Part shown: positions 32,200-41,273 of the stretch, piece after piece
Position numbering within the stretch: the first letter of the stretch is position 1
Layout of the letters: every line of letters starts with the position of its first letter
NCBI GenBank assembly: GCA_016794345.1
Contig: JAEUKE010000269.1
Coordinates: 1-64,000 of the forward strand
Length of the DNA: 64,000 bases
DNA from: Myxococcales bacterium
GTDB taxonomy: Bacteria > Myxococcota_A > Polyangia > Polyangiales > Polyangiaceae
Reading direction: 5' to 3'
Program-made: the position numbers and the translations under genes
Notes under the pieces: model-generated
Told to the model about the DNA's origin: nothing
What the model saw: the letters and a program-made list of their open reading frames with translations, nothing else
Databases searched by the model: none

Positions 32200-34560
32200 C
32201 TACGGGTTGAGGTGAACCTCGGGACCGCCCTGGATGACCACCAGGCCCCCGCTCGGCGCGGTCACGGTCGCGTTCTTGTCGGCGAGCACGACCGAAGCGC
32301 CGCCCTCGATGGCCATCGTGATCTTCCCGGAAGCTTCCAGGACCAGCGAGGAGCGCCCACACTTGAGCGAGATGCTCGTCCCCGCGACGACCGATTTGTC
32401 CGTCGCGACCTGCTCGGACTGGGAGGCGCCGACAGTCGTGTTCATGATGCCGCCGACAGTCGTCTGGAGCGCCGCGCCCACCGTGACCATCTTCGCGAGG
32501 CCGACGGTCTCGGTGTCGGTCTTCGCGACCTTGACCGTCCGGCGCCCGCCGACGGAGAGGTCTTGGTTCTTGCCGACCTTCACGCGGCGGTTCTTGCCGA
32601 CGCTGGTGGATTGGTCGACGCCTACTTTGACCTGCTGGCCGATGCCGACCATGACAGCTTCGTTCACGCCGACGACCCGCGTCCGCGTCAGCGCGACCAC
32701 CTCCCGCTCGTGCCGCTTCACGACCTTCGATCGGTTCTTGCCGACGACGATATCCTCGTTCTTCACGACGAGCTCGTCCCGGTCGTTGCCGATCACGATG
32801 CGCTCGTCGTGCTGGACCAGCTCGCTCCGGTCGTGGCCGATGCGCGTGGTCTCGTCGTGGTCGACGTTCTTGCGGCGGTCGTGCTCGACCGTGAGCCGAT
32901 CGTCGTGTTTGACGAGCTTCGTCCTGTCGTGACCGATCACGACCCGCTCGTCGTTCTTGACGAGCTTGTCGAGGTCCTTCTCCGCCTGGACGCGGAACAG
33001 CTCGCGGCCAGCCGCGTCCTCGAACATGATCTCGTTGTAGCCGCCGGTCTGGTTGGTCGAGCAGCTCTTCCAGCCGCTCTGCGTCTTGTTGTCCGGAAGC
33101 CTGTAAGGGGTCTTCTGGAGGTTCGTGTAGATGCGGCCGGTGACGACGGGACGGTCGGGATCGCCGCCGAGGAAGTCCACGATGACCTCCTGGCCGATGC
33201 GCGGAAGGTTCGTGCCCCCGTAGCCGGCGCCGCCCCACGATTGGCTGACGGGCAGCCAGGTGGAGCTCCGTTCGTTGCGCTTGCTCTCGCGGTCCCAATG
33301 GAAGTGGACGCGAACACGGCCGAACTCGTCGACGTGAATCTCCTCGCCTGCCGGACCGACGACCGTCGCCGTCTCGACACCGCTGACGCGGGGACGAGGG
33401 GTCGCAATGGTGGGCCTGTGCGGGATCGAGGCCGGTCGGGCCTCGCAATGATGAGCCCAGCCCGAGTCGTGTGCGCCTTCGTGGATCGAGGCCGACACGA
33501 GGAGCGGCTCGCCGAGGTCCGCTCGAGGATGCTCGAGGATGGAGAAGACGACGCCGGGCGCGAGGTCGTTCGCGGAGGTCTCGAACGTGACTACGACGCG
33601 ATCCTTCCGGATGGCTTCCAAGCGGCGTGAAGCGATGGCCGCCGCCTCGCCCAGGTTGGAGCGCGCAACGCCGCGGTCGTCGGCTGCTGGGGTATCGCCG
33701 GGCTCCGCGCCGGCGAACAGAAACGCGCCAGGCGCGTAGACGAACTGCTCGAGGCGGGACTCGACCGATCCCTCGGCCGCCTTCGCGCCCGCCAGGAGCG
33801 GGAAGTCCGGCGCAAGACGCGTATCGTAGTCCCGGACGGTGAAGCCGCCCGGGGTCATGCGTTGGGACAAGGCTACCTTTGTCACATGGTCGCGCTCCTC
33901 GAGCGAGGGCTCATCGCGGAAGGCGATGCCGTGCGCGCGCGGCTCCGAGCGTTGCGGTGCATCCCCGAGCACGAGCTCCGTGCCGTCGTCGGTCTCGCGG
34001 AACCAGAAGGTGACGCCTGCGTCCTCGAGCATCCGGCACAGGAACGCGTAGTCCGACTCCGCGTATTGCACGCGGTACTCGCGCGGCGGGTAGGCCGCCC
34101 CGAGCTCTTTTCGGTAGGGGATCCCCCACTCCCCGAGCAGCGTCTCGACGATGTCGATCTCCGACACCTGCTGGAAGATGCGGTGGTTGCGGCGCTGCGT
34201 GAGCAGCCACAAGGCCGGCACGATCTCCAGCTCGTAGGTCGAGAGCCCCGCCGTCTCGACTCGGACCAGGCGACATTCCTTGCAGATCCCTGTCCAGACC
34301 CGATCGCGGCCGAGCTCCCGGACGCCACCGTGGATCTCGAACGTGGCTGGCTCCCCGACGATGGCGCCGAAACCCAGGTCGTGGTTCGCCGAGACCACCC
34401 GGAGCCGGATGGAGAACAGCTCGGAGAGACGCTCTTCGATTCTGAAGTGACGAACGTCCAACGCGTCGCCGGAAGCAACCCGAACGACGAGGTTGCTGGC
34501 CGACGCGATTCTTCCAGCAGCCTCGAGCCTCGAGAGGGCATCGACCGATCGAACCGACAT
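32200..34560 (-). CDS. vgrG: Type VI secretion spike protein VgrG
   Basis: 786-aa VgrG, the trimeric spike that punctures target cells. Residues ~20-380 form the gp27-like part (FRIEERLSELFSIRLRVVS, LWLLTQRRNHRIFQQVSE, EYRVQYAESDYAFLCRMLEDAG). The gp5 OB fold starts at GRVRVHFHWDRESKRNERSSTWLPVSQ (~410-440) with the tell-tale GAGYGGTNLPRIGQEVIVDFLGGDPDRP. From ~520 to 720 runs a repetitive beta-helix needle in which ~8-residue units recur (HDERIVIGNDRDELV, HDRSELVQ). The ending VVIQGGPEVHLNP is typical. No extra effector domain follows the needle. I chose the ATG at 34560, with AAGGAG 7 nt upstream; two in-frame ATGs further up are possible. No other T6SS core genes are within the window. Confidence 0.94.
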   Translation of the reverse strand: MSVRSVDALSRLEAAGRIASASNLVVRVASGDALDVRHFRIEERLSELFSIRLRVVSANHDLGFGAIVGEPATFEIHGGVRELGRDRVWTGICKECRLVRVETAGLSTYELEIVPALWLLTQRRNHRIFQQVSEIDIVETLLGEWGIPYRKELGAAYPPREYRVQYAESDYAFLCRMLEDAGVTFWFRETDDGTELVLGDAPQRSEPRAHGIAFRDEPSLEERDHVTKVALSQRMTPGGFTVRDYDTRLAPDFPLLAGAKAAEGSVESRLEQFVYAPGAFLFAGAEPGDTPAADDRGVARSNLGEAAAIASRRLEAIRKDRVVVTFETSANDLAPGVVFSILEHPRADLGEPLLVSASIHEGAHDSGWAHHCEARPASIPHRPTIATPRPRVSGVETATVVGPAGEEIHVDEFGRVRVHFHWDRESKRNERSSTWLPVSQSWGGAGYGGTNLPRIGQEVIVDFLGGDPDRPVVTGRIYTNLQKTPYRLPDNKTQSGWKSCSTNQTGGYNEIMFEDAAGRELFRVQAEKDLDKLVKNDERVVIGHDRTKLVKHDDRLTVEHDRRKNVDHDETTRIGHDRSELVQHDERIVIGNDRDELVVKNEDIVVGKNRSKVVKRHEREVVALTRTRVVGVNEAVMVGIGQQVKVGVDQSTSVGKNRRVKVGKNQDLSVGGRRTVKVAKTDTETVGLAKMVTVGAALQTTVGGIMNTTVGASQSEQVATDKSVVAGTSISLKCGRSSLVLEASGKITMAIEGGASVVLADKNATVTAPSGGLVVIQGGPEVHLNP

Positions 34561-34685
34561 GGGGGCTCCTTGGATCGCGAACATCGCGACCTCTCTCACG
34601 GGGAGCATACGCGGGGCGGCCGCTCTCGGTTGAGGCGAAGCTGGTGCGACCTCGAGTCCGCACCTTGAGGCGTGGACTGCGCAGG

Positions 34686-35738
34686 TCAGTCGCCGATGGC
34701 GTAGAGGACCCCCGCCTGCTCGTCGTGGAAGGCCGCCACGACGGTTCCAGGGGCAGGCGCGGATCCCTGTCCGTCAATGGCGAGCTGACTGGTCGCCTCG
34801 GGGAGCACGCTCGGGTCGTAGCAGAAGGCGCACGTCGGGTCGTCAGGCGCCTGTCCGCTGTACTGGATGTACACGGTGCCCTGATGCACCTTGAAGAACG
34901 TGACTGCGTCCTTGATGGTCGCGTAGGCGCCGCGCTGGTCGCCGAACGCGTACTTTGCCGGGATCAGGTTCTGCATCGGACCGCCCTGGGATGAATCGTC
35001 AGGGACGAAACCACAAGCCGCGTTCGAGATCTGACCCCCGGTCCTCGAGACCTCGTACTGCACGAAGCGTGTAGGCGACTCATCCGTCGAGGTGATGAAC
35101 AGATCCGCGCCGGCGTTCCCCACGTCCCCACGGACGGTAGACGCGATCGGCGCGGCAAACACCGCCGGGCAGGGCTGAGGCGCAGCTGCAAGAATCATCG
35201 CGAACGTCGTCGGGGGTTGCCAGGCGCCCGCTCGGCGCTCGTAGATGGTCCCGTCGTCCTTGAAGACGAAGAGGCGTGAGCCGTTCGTGGTCTGCTCGGC
35301 GGAAACGATCCCGGTAGGGCTGGGCGCTCCCGCTCCGGTGAACACCTCCGACACGGCTTGCGAGCTCCAGGCGCCGCTGGCAGGGAACGGGCGCGAGGAG
35401 ATCCGCTGCCCACACTGTCCGAGGTAGTCGCCGCCCTGGCAGACACCCGCGACCCCGGCACAATCCTCGCCGGGAGCTCGGGGGGTGTACACGCAGCGCC
35501 CATCGACGCACTCGGAGGTCTCACACGGACCGGGCTGGCAGTTGCAGGGCCCCTGCCCCCCGGTGCCGCCCGCTCCTGGCGAACCGCCCCCCGCCGTCGA
35601 GCTTGTGGTCGAGATCCCCGTCCCGACGCTCGTCGTGGACGCGCCGCCGCTCCCGCCGCTGCCCGGCTCGATCACGGTGCCGTCGAAGCACGCACCGAGG
35701 ACGAGGACGAAAAGGATGACGGAACCAGAGCGGAACAT
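34686..35738 (-). CDS. Putative Cys-rich lipoprotein
   Basis: 350-aa lipoprotein with signal and lipobox LGAC (after VILFVLV). A Gly/Ser/Thr linker follows (GSGGSGGASTTSVGTGISTT). A short cysteine-rich segment (CNCQPGPCETSECVDGRCVYTP, disulfide-knot-like) precedes the main domain. The rest is beta-strand-rich with spaced Trp and Gly (RAGAWQPPTTFAM, GTVYIQYSGQAPDD, AVLYAIGD), possibly a beta-propeller fragment. Function unknown. It is transcribed toward the VgrG region and away from the Ser/Thr kinase, whose stop lies 8 bp upstream on the same strand, so the two might be one unit. The start was chosen by signal peptide. Confidence 0.72.
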   Translation of the reverse strand: MFRSGSVILFVLVLGACFDGTVIEPGSGGSGGASTTSVGTGISTTSSTAGGGSPGAGGTGGQGPCNCQPGPCETSECVDGRCVYTPRAPGEDCAGVAGVCQGGDYLGQCGQRISSRPFPASGAWSSQAVSEVFTGAGAPSPTGIVSAEQTTNGSRLFVFKDDGTIYERRAGAWQPPTTFAMILAAAPQPCPAVFAAPIASTVRGDVGNAGADLFITSTDESPTRFVQYEVSRTGGQISNAACGFVPDDSSQGGPMQNLIPAKYAFGDQRGAYATIKDAVTFFKVHQGTVYIQYSGQAPDDPTCAFCYDPSVLPEATSQLAIDGQGSAPAPGTVVAAFHDEQAGVLYAIGD

Positions 35739-35745
35739 GGCGACC

Positions 35746-37326
35746 TCAGTACGGATTGGCTTTGGGCTTCCAGGAACCGGAAGACGACGCCTTCGGCGGC
35801 GTCTGGGGGGACTGGGGACGAGGGGAGCTCGGCGCTGGGCGTGGAGCTTGGCTCGCGAGGGTCGGCGGCTCCTCGCTGCTCGGGAGCGCGGCGGTCGTCT
35901 CCGCGGTCGTCGCGAGCGCTGGTTGGGCCGTCGCGCTCGGGGCGACGAGCCTGTCTCGCTGCATCGAAGAGGGGCCTTCAGTGGAGTCGCGCTCGCGCGT
36001 CTCCACCGTCCGCCATGCGAGGAGGCCTGCGCCGGCAATAGCCAGCGCGCCCGCGGCGACGAAGAGCTGGATCGCGCGGCGGCTTCGCGAGGCTGCGGGG
36101 ACCGACCTGACCTCGAAGCCGGAGCCGGTTTGCTGAGGCGGAGAAGTTGGGTGCCAGGCCGCCTCGAACACGGCGGGGCTCGAGGGTGGGGTCTGCCGTC
36201 CGGGCCCGGCGGGGTGTGAACCCGAAGGGGGCAGCGCGATGGTCCGCGCGCCGTCGACCACGTTGATCCCGGCCGCGTCCATCGTCAGCGCGATCGTCGA
36301 TCCCAGATCGATCCGCGCGCTCAGCGGCCTCGGGAGCCACTCCTCGAAGGCCTCCTGGAGGAGCGCGTGTCGCTCGGCCAGCGTCTCGCTCATGAGGTTG
36401 GTCAAGGTCGCCGCGACCTCCGCCGGGCTGGCGAAGATCTCCGCCTTCCGCGCCCTGTCCTCCAACACATCGGCGAAGTCCTTGGCGGTCTGGAATCGCT
36501 TGGATGGATCCTTCGCGACGGCTCGCGCGACGATCGCCGCGACGCTCACGTCGATCGATGTCAGCTCCGTCAACATCGGGGCTGGCACTGGTTCCATCAG
36601 GCGTCGCATCGTCTCGATGTCGTCGTCTCCCTTGAAGAGGCGCCGGTTGGCGAGCGCCTCCCACGCCACCACGCCGAGGGAGAACACGTCGGAGGCTCGG
36701 TTCGCGACGCGATCGTTCACGTACTCCGGGGCCATGTAGGCGGCCTTGCCCTTCAAGACCTCACTCGCCGTGCGGGTGGCTTCGGCCCCGACCGCCTTGG
36801 CAACGCCGAAATCGACGATGGCCGAGACCCCGCGCGTCGAGACCAGGATGTTCTGCGGGGACACGTCGCGGTGGACGATCTCGAGCGGGCGGCCGTCGTC
36901 GCCCCGCTGCTCGTGGGCGGCGTGGAGCCCGCGCGCTGCGTCGGCGACGATACGAACGGCCACGGCGGCCGGAACGCGCCTGCCCGCCGCGTGGGCTGCC
37001 GTGATGAGCTCTGCCAAGGTGCCCCCGTCGACGTAGCTCATCACCATGAGCAGCTCGCCATCGGCCTCGAGCACGTCGTTCACGCCGATCGCGTTCGGAT
37101 GATGGATCCGTGAGGCCAGCTTCGCTTCCGCCACGAACATCTTCCGGAAGTCGGCTTCCTCGGCCAGATGCGCGTGAGGCCGCTTGATCGCGAGCAGCGG
37201 CGCCACGGTGCCCTTGCGGAGACCCAGGAAGACGGCACCCATGCCGCCCGACGCGAGTCGCAACAGGAGGGTGTAGGGCGAGCCCTCCGGCAGCTGCTCC
37301 GTGCGCTTGATCTTCCGGGCGGCCAT
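35746..37326 (-). CDS. Membrane Ser/Thr protein kinase
   Basis: 526-aa Hanks-type kinase. The kinase domain is at ~18-290: glycine loop ASGGMGAVFLG, ATP Lys48 in LLAIKRPH, catalytic loop HRDVSPQN (152-159), DFG at 172-174, and MAPE at 198-201. A Pro/Ser linker follows, then one predicted TM segment (IQLFVAAGALAIAGAGLLAW, 419-438), and a short periplasmic, Pro/Ser-rich tail ending SWKPKANPY. The external part has no recognised binding domain. I chose the ATG at 37326; a TTG at 37341 is upstream in frame. It neighbours the T6SS island and is next to an FHA-domain protein, an arrangement seen where kinase-FHA pairs control secretion, so phosphorylation of the FHA partner is an inference. Confidence 0.9.
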   Translation of the reverse strand: MAARKIKRTEQLPEGSPYTLLLRLASGGMGAVFLGLRKGTVAPLLAIKRPHAHLAEEADFRKMFVAEAKLASRIHHPNAIGVNDVLEADGELLMVMSYVDGGTLAELITAAHAAGRRVPAAVAVRIVADAARGLHAAHEQRGDDGRPLEIVHRDVSPQNILVSTRGVSAIVDFGVAKAVGAEATRTASEVLKGKAAYMAPEYVNDRVANRASDVFSLGVVAWEALANRRLFKGDDDIETMRRLMEPVPAPMLTELTSIDVSVAAIVARAVAKDPSKRFQTAKDFADVLEDRARKAEIFASPAEVAATLTNLMSETLAERHALLQEAFEEWLPRPLSARIDLGSTIALTMDAAGINVVDGARTIALPPSGSHPAGPGRQTPPSSPAVFEAAWHPTSPPQQTGSGFEVRSVPAASRSRRAIQLFVAAGALAIAGAGLLAWRTVETRERDSTEGPSSMQRDRLVAPSATAQPALATTAETTAALPSSEEPPTLASQAPRPAPSSPRPQSPQTPPKASSSGSWKPKANPY

Positions 37327-37381
37327 GCGTGCGACCGACAAAGGCTACCATACCCCTGGCAGCCGCCACGATCCGCGGCGG

Positions 37382-38650
37382 CTACCGAAGGTTGTGCTTC
37401 GCGAGCAGGCGGCCGAGGTAGGTGCGATCGACGCCGGCGAGCCGCGCGGCTACGGACTGATTGCCGGACGTGTGCCGCATCAAGCCGTGCAGGTACCGAG
37501 CGGTGAAGCGCTCCACCAGCGCGTCCTTGAGCTCGGCGTAGGGTCGGGTCGGGTCGGCGATCTCCTCGAGCGCGAGATCCAAGAGGGAGCCGCGCACGTG
37601 AGCAGGGGCGGGCAAGGAGCCGAGAACACCGAACGCGCGGACGAGGCTCTCGAGCTCACGCAAGTTGCCCGGGAGGGCTCGGCCCTTGAGGTCCTCGAGG
37701 ATCGGAAGGGGAAGCGGAGGAAGGCCCGCCCGTTCGGCAAAGTGCGCCGCGAGCGCGCCGATGTCTTCACGCCGCGCACGCAGCGGAGGGACCTGGATGC
37801 GAACCACAGAGCACCTGAAGAAGAGCTCGCTCGAAAAGGTGCCCGCACGAACCTCGTCCTCGAGCGCCTTCGTGGTCGAGCAAACGATCCTCGGCGGCGC
37901 GACAGAGCCCGATGGGCTGTCCGTCTCGAGCCGGGCCAGGAGCGCCGACTGCAAGTCGCTGGGGAGCCCATCCACGTCGCGAAGGTATGCGGTACCACCG
38001 CTGGCTCGGTCGAGCGCGCCCCCGTGTCCGAGCAGCTCCTCGTAGAGCGCCTCCCGTGGTGCGGCGGTCCCCAGGAAGGTCTCGAACGGATGAGCCGCGT
38101 TCCGCGAGAGGGCATGGATGGCGCGCGCGACGGTCCCTTTGCCCACCCCCGGCTCCCCCTCCAGCAACACAGGGACGGTGGTCGGAGCGACGCGCTCGAC
38201 GACCCCGAAGACCATGCGCATCGGCAGGGAATGCCCGACCATACCCGCAAGGGATGTCGAATCCGAAGGCTTGACCGTGTCCGCGCCGACGTCCGGCTGG
38301 ATCGCGATCGTCACGTTGCCGACCGTGAACGTAGCCCCGACCGGGAGCGTGATCGCGTCGACGCGCTGACCGAGGTAGAAGGTGCCGTTCCTGCTGTCGA
38401 GGTCGGTGACGCGGACGCCTCCGGGACAGAGCTCGATCTCACAGTGCTGTCGGCTTACCGTCGGCTCCGCGACGACGAGGTGGGCCCCCTTCGAGCTGCC
38501 CACGAAACACGACCCCCCCGCGAGTCGAAAGGTGACGGGCGGGGTGGTACCGAAGACACGGAGCACGACGGGCAAGAGCGGGGCCGAACCGGCCGACCAC
38601 ATCGGTGTCGTCTGGTCGGAGAAGGTCCCGCTGGTCGGCTTTGGCGCCAT
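37382..38650 (-). CDS. FHA-domain AAA+ regulator lacking GAFTGA
   Basis: 422-aa protein. An FHA domain (phosphothreonine binding) occupies ~47-100, with GSSKGAHLVVAEPTVSRQHCEI and RNGTFYLGQRV. The AAA+ core has Walker A GEPGVGKG (165-172), but where GAFTGA should be there is GHGGALDRASGG. The Walker B region reads AYLRDVDGL rather than LFLDE, so it should not contact sigma54 and its ATPase activity may be reduced. The C-terminus is a Fis-type HTH (NQSVAARLAGVDRTYLGRLL). It is probably a DNA-binding regulator controlled by a phosphoprotein. I chose the ATG at 38650; the frame is open upstream to 38722. It is divergent, with 53 bp of overlap-free space, from the gene at 38704, and close to the Ser/Thr kinase gene at 35746-37326. 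Confidence 0.86.
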   Translation of the reverse strand: MAPKPTSGTFSDQTTPMWSAGSAPLLPVVLRVFGTTPPVTFRLAGGSCFVGSSKGAHLVVAEPTVSRQHCEIELCPGGVRVTDLDSRNGTFYLGQRVDAITLPVGATFTVGNVTIAIQPDVGADTVKPSDSTSLAGMVGHSLPMRMVFGVVERVAPTTVPVLLEGEPGVGKGTVARAIHALSRNAAHPFETFLGTAAPREALYEELLGHGGALDRASGGTAYLRDVDGLPSDLQSALLARLETDSPSGSVAPPRIVCSTTKALEDEVRAGTFSSELFFRCSVVRIQVPPLRARREDIGALAAHFAERAGLPPLPLPILEDLKGRALPGNLRELESLVRAFGVLGSLPAPAHVRGSLLDLALEEIADPTRPYAELKDALVERFTARYLHGLMRHTSGNQSVAARLAGVDRTYLGRLLAKHNLR

Positions 38651-38703
38651 GAACCGATGGTACTCGAGCCGGCGCGCTCCGCACGGTGTGTTAGCGTTGC
38701 GCG

Positions 38704-39651
38704 GTGCGTTCGCTGCTTTCACTCCTCGTGGTCGCTACGTTCGCTTTCGTGAGCACCGCCTCCTCGGTCGGACATGCGCAGGTGGACGCCAAGAGCGCTG
38801 CAAGAACGGCGTACGCTCGAGGCGAGCGCGCGGCGCAAGAAGGCAATTTGCGTGAGGCAGCGCTCGCGTTCGACGAAGCCGATCGCCTCGCCCCCAACAC
38901 GGTCGCCCTCGAGTCCGCGATCGGTGCGGCGGTGCGCGCGGACGACCCCCTGCTCGTCATGCAAATCGTCGCGCGAGCAGAGGGCACGGGCCGCGGGGAG
39001 CTGGCGGTCGTGGCGGAGGCGCGCGATGCGTTCGAACGCCGCGTCGCCACGTTTCGCTTCCCATGCCTCGCCGAGAAGCCTGCTTGCGCCGTCGTCGTCG
39101 ATGGCGCCGCGCGCGCCGAGAGAACCGTCCACGTCCTGCCGGGCTCGCATCGAGTCGAGGTGACGCGAGGCGATCGGAGATCGAAGGACGAGGTCAACAT
39201 CGCCGGAGGCGAGGCGCGCACGTTCGACCCGCCGGTGACGGCAGATCCCCCGGTTGCGCCGGCGCCGCCCCCTGCTTCGAGCCTCCCTCCGTCGAGTGGG
39301 CTCTCCCCCTACTGGCTCATCCTCGGTGCGGGGGTCACGGTTGGGTTCGCCGCGGGCACGGTCGCGACCGGCGTCCTCGCCCTGGAGAAGCAGTCGGAGC
39401 TCGACACGCTGCAGTGCCGTGGTGTTTCCGGCCCCTGCTCGATCGGACCGGCTGCGGAGCAGCAGGCCGTCATCGATGACGGGGAGCGGTTCGAGCTGAT
39501 GGCCGGTGTCTTCGGCGGGATCACGGTCGCTGCCGCGATCACCACGGTGCTTGTGGGCGCGCTGGCCGTCGAGTGGGACGATGCGCCAGCGACTGTGGCC
39601 TTCACCGCAGGGCCGGGGCTCGCGGGCCTCGTGCTCGGGCTCGAGCTGTGA
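38704..39651 (+). CDS. Exported protein with TPR-like region and two TM segments
   Basis: 315-aa protein starting with GTG (38704). A signal peptide (about 1-26) ends AHAQ. Residues ~30-110 are helical with a TPR-like hairpin (GERAAQEGNLREAALAFDEADRLAPNT). A beta-rich piece (VVVDGAARAERTVHVLPGSHRVEV) resembling a PEGA domain follows at ~120-170. A Pro-rich linker then leads to two predicted membrane segments (SPYWLILGAGVTVGFAAG and LMAGVFGGITVAAAITT). Such TPR-PEGA-TM proteins are common in myxobacteria, usually of unknown role. It sits divergent from the FHA regulator and upstream of the third DUF2169 gene. Confidence 0.75.
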   Translation: MRSLLSLLVVATFAFVSTASSVGHAQVDAKSAARTAYARGERAAQEGNLREAALAFDEADRLAPNTVALESAIGAAVRADDPLLVMQIVARAEGTGRGELAVVAEARDAFERRVATFRFPCLAEKPACAVVVDGAARAERTVHVLPGSHRVEVTRGDRRSKDEVNIAGGEARTFDPPVTADPPVAPAPPPASSLPPSSGLSPYWLILGAGVTVGFAAGTVATGVLALEKQSELDTLQCRGVSGPCSIGPAAEQQAVIDDGERFELMAGVFGGITVAAAITTVLVGALAVEWDDAPATVAFTAGPGLAGLVLGLEL

Positions 39652-39656
39652 GCGGT

Positions 39657-39708
39657 CTGCGGCCTCCCCGCCGCACGCGGCGGAGTCCACTCCGCATTCG
39701 AAAGACCG
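39657..39708. repeat. 52-bp dispersed hairpin repeat, copy A
   Basis: Intergenic element with one mismatch to 44959-45010. It contains two adjacent hairpins: CCGCCGC-AC-GCGGCGG and GCGGAGT-CC-ACTCCGC. Flanking DNA for about 40 bp more is also alike at the two sites, though weaker (roughly 70%). Confidence 0.8.
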
Positions 39709-39785
39709 CTCCCGCCGCGCGACCTTGGGCGTAGAGACTTGCACGCTGGCGAGACGCAGCCAGGTGAAGGAAGATTGGTGTTCGG

Positions 39786-41189
39786 ATGTCCGTGGCATGC
39801 AGAGTGAGCGGCCCCGCCTCCGTGGGCCTGGTCAGCTGGCCGGCCTCGCGCGTCACGCTCGTGATCAAGCTCGCGTTGGCGCTGGACGGCCGCTCCGCCT
39901 TCTCGCTCGTCACCCCCCCCGCCCCCCTCTTGCTCGATGTCGAAGACGAAACCGGGGAGGTCCTCTATCCGTCCGACTTTGCTCCTTACAAGCAGAGCTG
40001 CGATGTGGTCGTGATCGGTCCGGCCGTACGCCACCGTGGCCCCGGTCACGTGCGCGTTGCGGGGACGCTCTTCCAGCTCGAGGAGCACGAGTCGCTGGGT
40101 CCACGGCAGAGCGTGTGCCCGAGAGGTGATCCGACTGACGCAGGCTTCCTGCGGGCCTGGGCGGGCGGAGAGATCGAGCCTGCGCGTTTCCAATCCGCGG
40201 GACCGTCGCGCCGCGTCCCTTGGCCCACGCACGCCTTCCACCTCGAATACGTGCGCGCGGGTATTCACCTCGCAGGGCAGTTCTCTGGACCGTTCCCGCG
40301 AGCCGTCGCGGTTTCGGCGCAGGGCAACCAGCCGCTCTGTCGCGCGCCCCTCGCGCTCGACACCCTCCTGCTCGCGCCCGAGCACGGGCGCGTGACCATT
40401 CTCTTTCGAGCCGTCTTCGAGGCCCCGCGCGTTCCCTGGTGGGTCGCGGTCGACGTCGATCCAAAGGTCGCGTTCGACCCCACCGCGATGCTGACCTGGC
40501 CCGTCGTCGCTGTCGCGGAGCCCCGGGTCCCGCCGCCTCCCCGTTCGGCCCCAGGCGCCGCCGCTCCTCCGGCCTCGAGCCCACCCTCCGACAACATGCA
40601 CACCGCGCTCGTGTCGGCGCGCTCCATCGCGCCCGCCCTCCCATTCGTGCCGCATAGCGCGCGGCCCAGCTCACCGATCGCCGAGGAGCCCACGTCGGTT
40701 GCCGCCGAGGCGACGATGCCCGCAATGCTCAATCGCCCGAAGGCCGTGACGCTCCCGTTTCGAGGTGGGCCATCCGGACAGGCGCGCCGGTCGGTCTCGC
40801 CGGCTGAGCTCGAGCGGCTCCGCAACAGCGAACGAGTGGACGAGGCGCCCCCCGACGGCTCGACACGCCTGATCGTCGCCCCGTCGTCGCGCATGGCGGA
40901 GCCCGTGCCTCCTCCAGCCCCGGTTGCTTTCGGAGGATCGGCGCTCGCGGGATCGTTGGTCCTCGGCGCAACGCAAGACGAGCGGCCCCCGGCGGCAGCC
41001 ATGCCTTCACCGGCACACGAGCAGACCAACTCGCCGAGCGAGGGAGGCGGCGAGGAGCGGGTCAAGCTCATTTTGCAGGAGGTCTGGCGAGGCGAACGCT
41101 CGACGAGCGAGATCCTGGCCTCCCACGGGCTCACCGAGGAGGCGTGGCGCGAGCTGCGGGGTCGTGCCGCGAAGCGTACGCCCCCGTGA
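39786..41189 (+). CDS. DUF2169 protein with long C-terminal extension
   Basis: 467-aa protein. Residues ~1-235 follow the DUF2169 pattern (VTLVIKLALALDGRSAF, YPSDFAPYKQSCDVVVIGPA, LEYVRAGIHLAGQFSGPFPR). The family core HAYGG is not evident here. The remaining ~230 residues are a Pro/Ala/Ser-rich, probably disordered extension (PPPPRSAPGAAAPPASSPPSD), ending in a compact 40-residue helical tail (VKLILQEVWRGERSTSEILASHGLTEEAW). That tail could be a docking module. It lies just after the hairpin repeat copy A. The stop is close to a possibly frameshifted short gene at 41274. Confidence 0.78.
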   Translation: MSVACRVSGPASVGLVSWPASRVTLVIKLALALDGRSAFSLVTPPAPLLLDVEDETGEVLYPSDFAPYKQSCDVVVIGPAVRHRGPGHVRVAGTLFQLEEHESLGPRQSVCPRGDPTDAGFLRAWAGGEIEPARFQSAGPSRRVPWPTHAFHLEYVRAGIHLAGQFSGPFPRAVAVSAQGNQPLCRAPLALDTLLLAPEHGRVTILFRAVFEAPRVPWWVAVDVDPKVAFDPTAMLTWPVVAVAEPRVPPPPRSAPGAAAPPASSPPSDNMHTALVSARSIAPALPFVPHSARPSSPIAEEPTSVAAEATMPAMLNRPKAVTLPFRGGPSGQARRSVSPAELERLRNSERVDEAPPDGSTRLIVAPSSRMAEPVPPPAPVAFGGSALAGSLVLGATQDERPPAAAMPSPAHEQTNSPSEGGGEERVKLILQEVWRGERSTSEILASHGLTEEAWRELRGRAAKRTPP

Positions 41190-41273
41190 GCGCGCTTCGG
41201 AAGCTCGGCCGCCCCAACGGCGGTCCGAACGCATCGGGTGCGACGGTCCGGGCGTCGCCGTGTCAGAACCGTC

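Noticed and set aside
32500..33000. Regularly spaced short repeats that recall a CRISPR array
   Set aside because: The repeats follow the amino-acid periodicity of the VgrG beta-helix, with no constant repeat or unique spacers.
32212..33630. 472-aa + strand frame rich in Asp/Val repeats
   Set aside because: It is the mirror of the repetitive VgrG needle and has no independent support.
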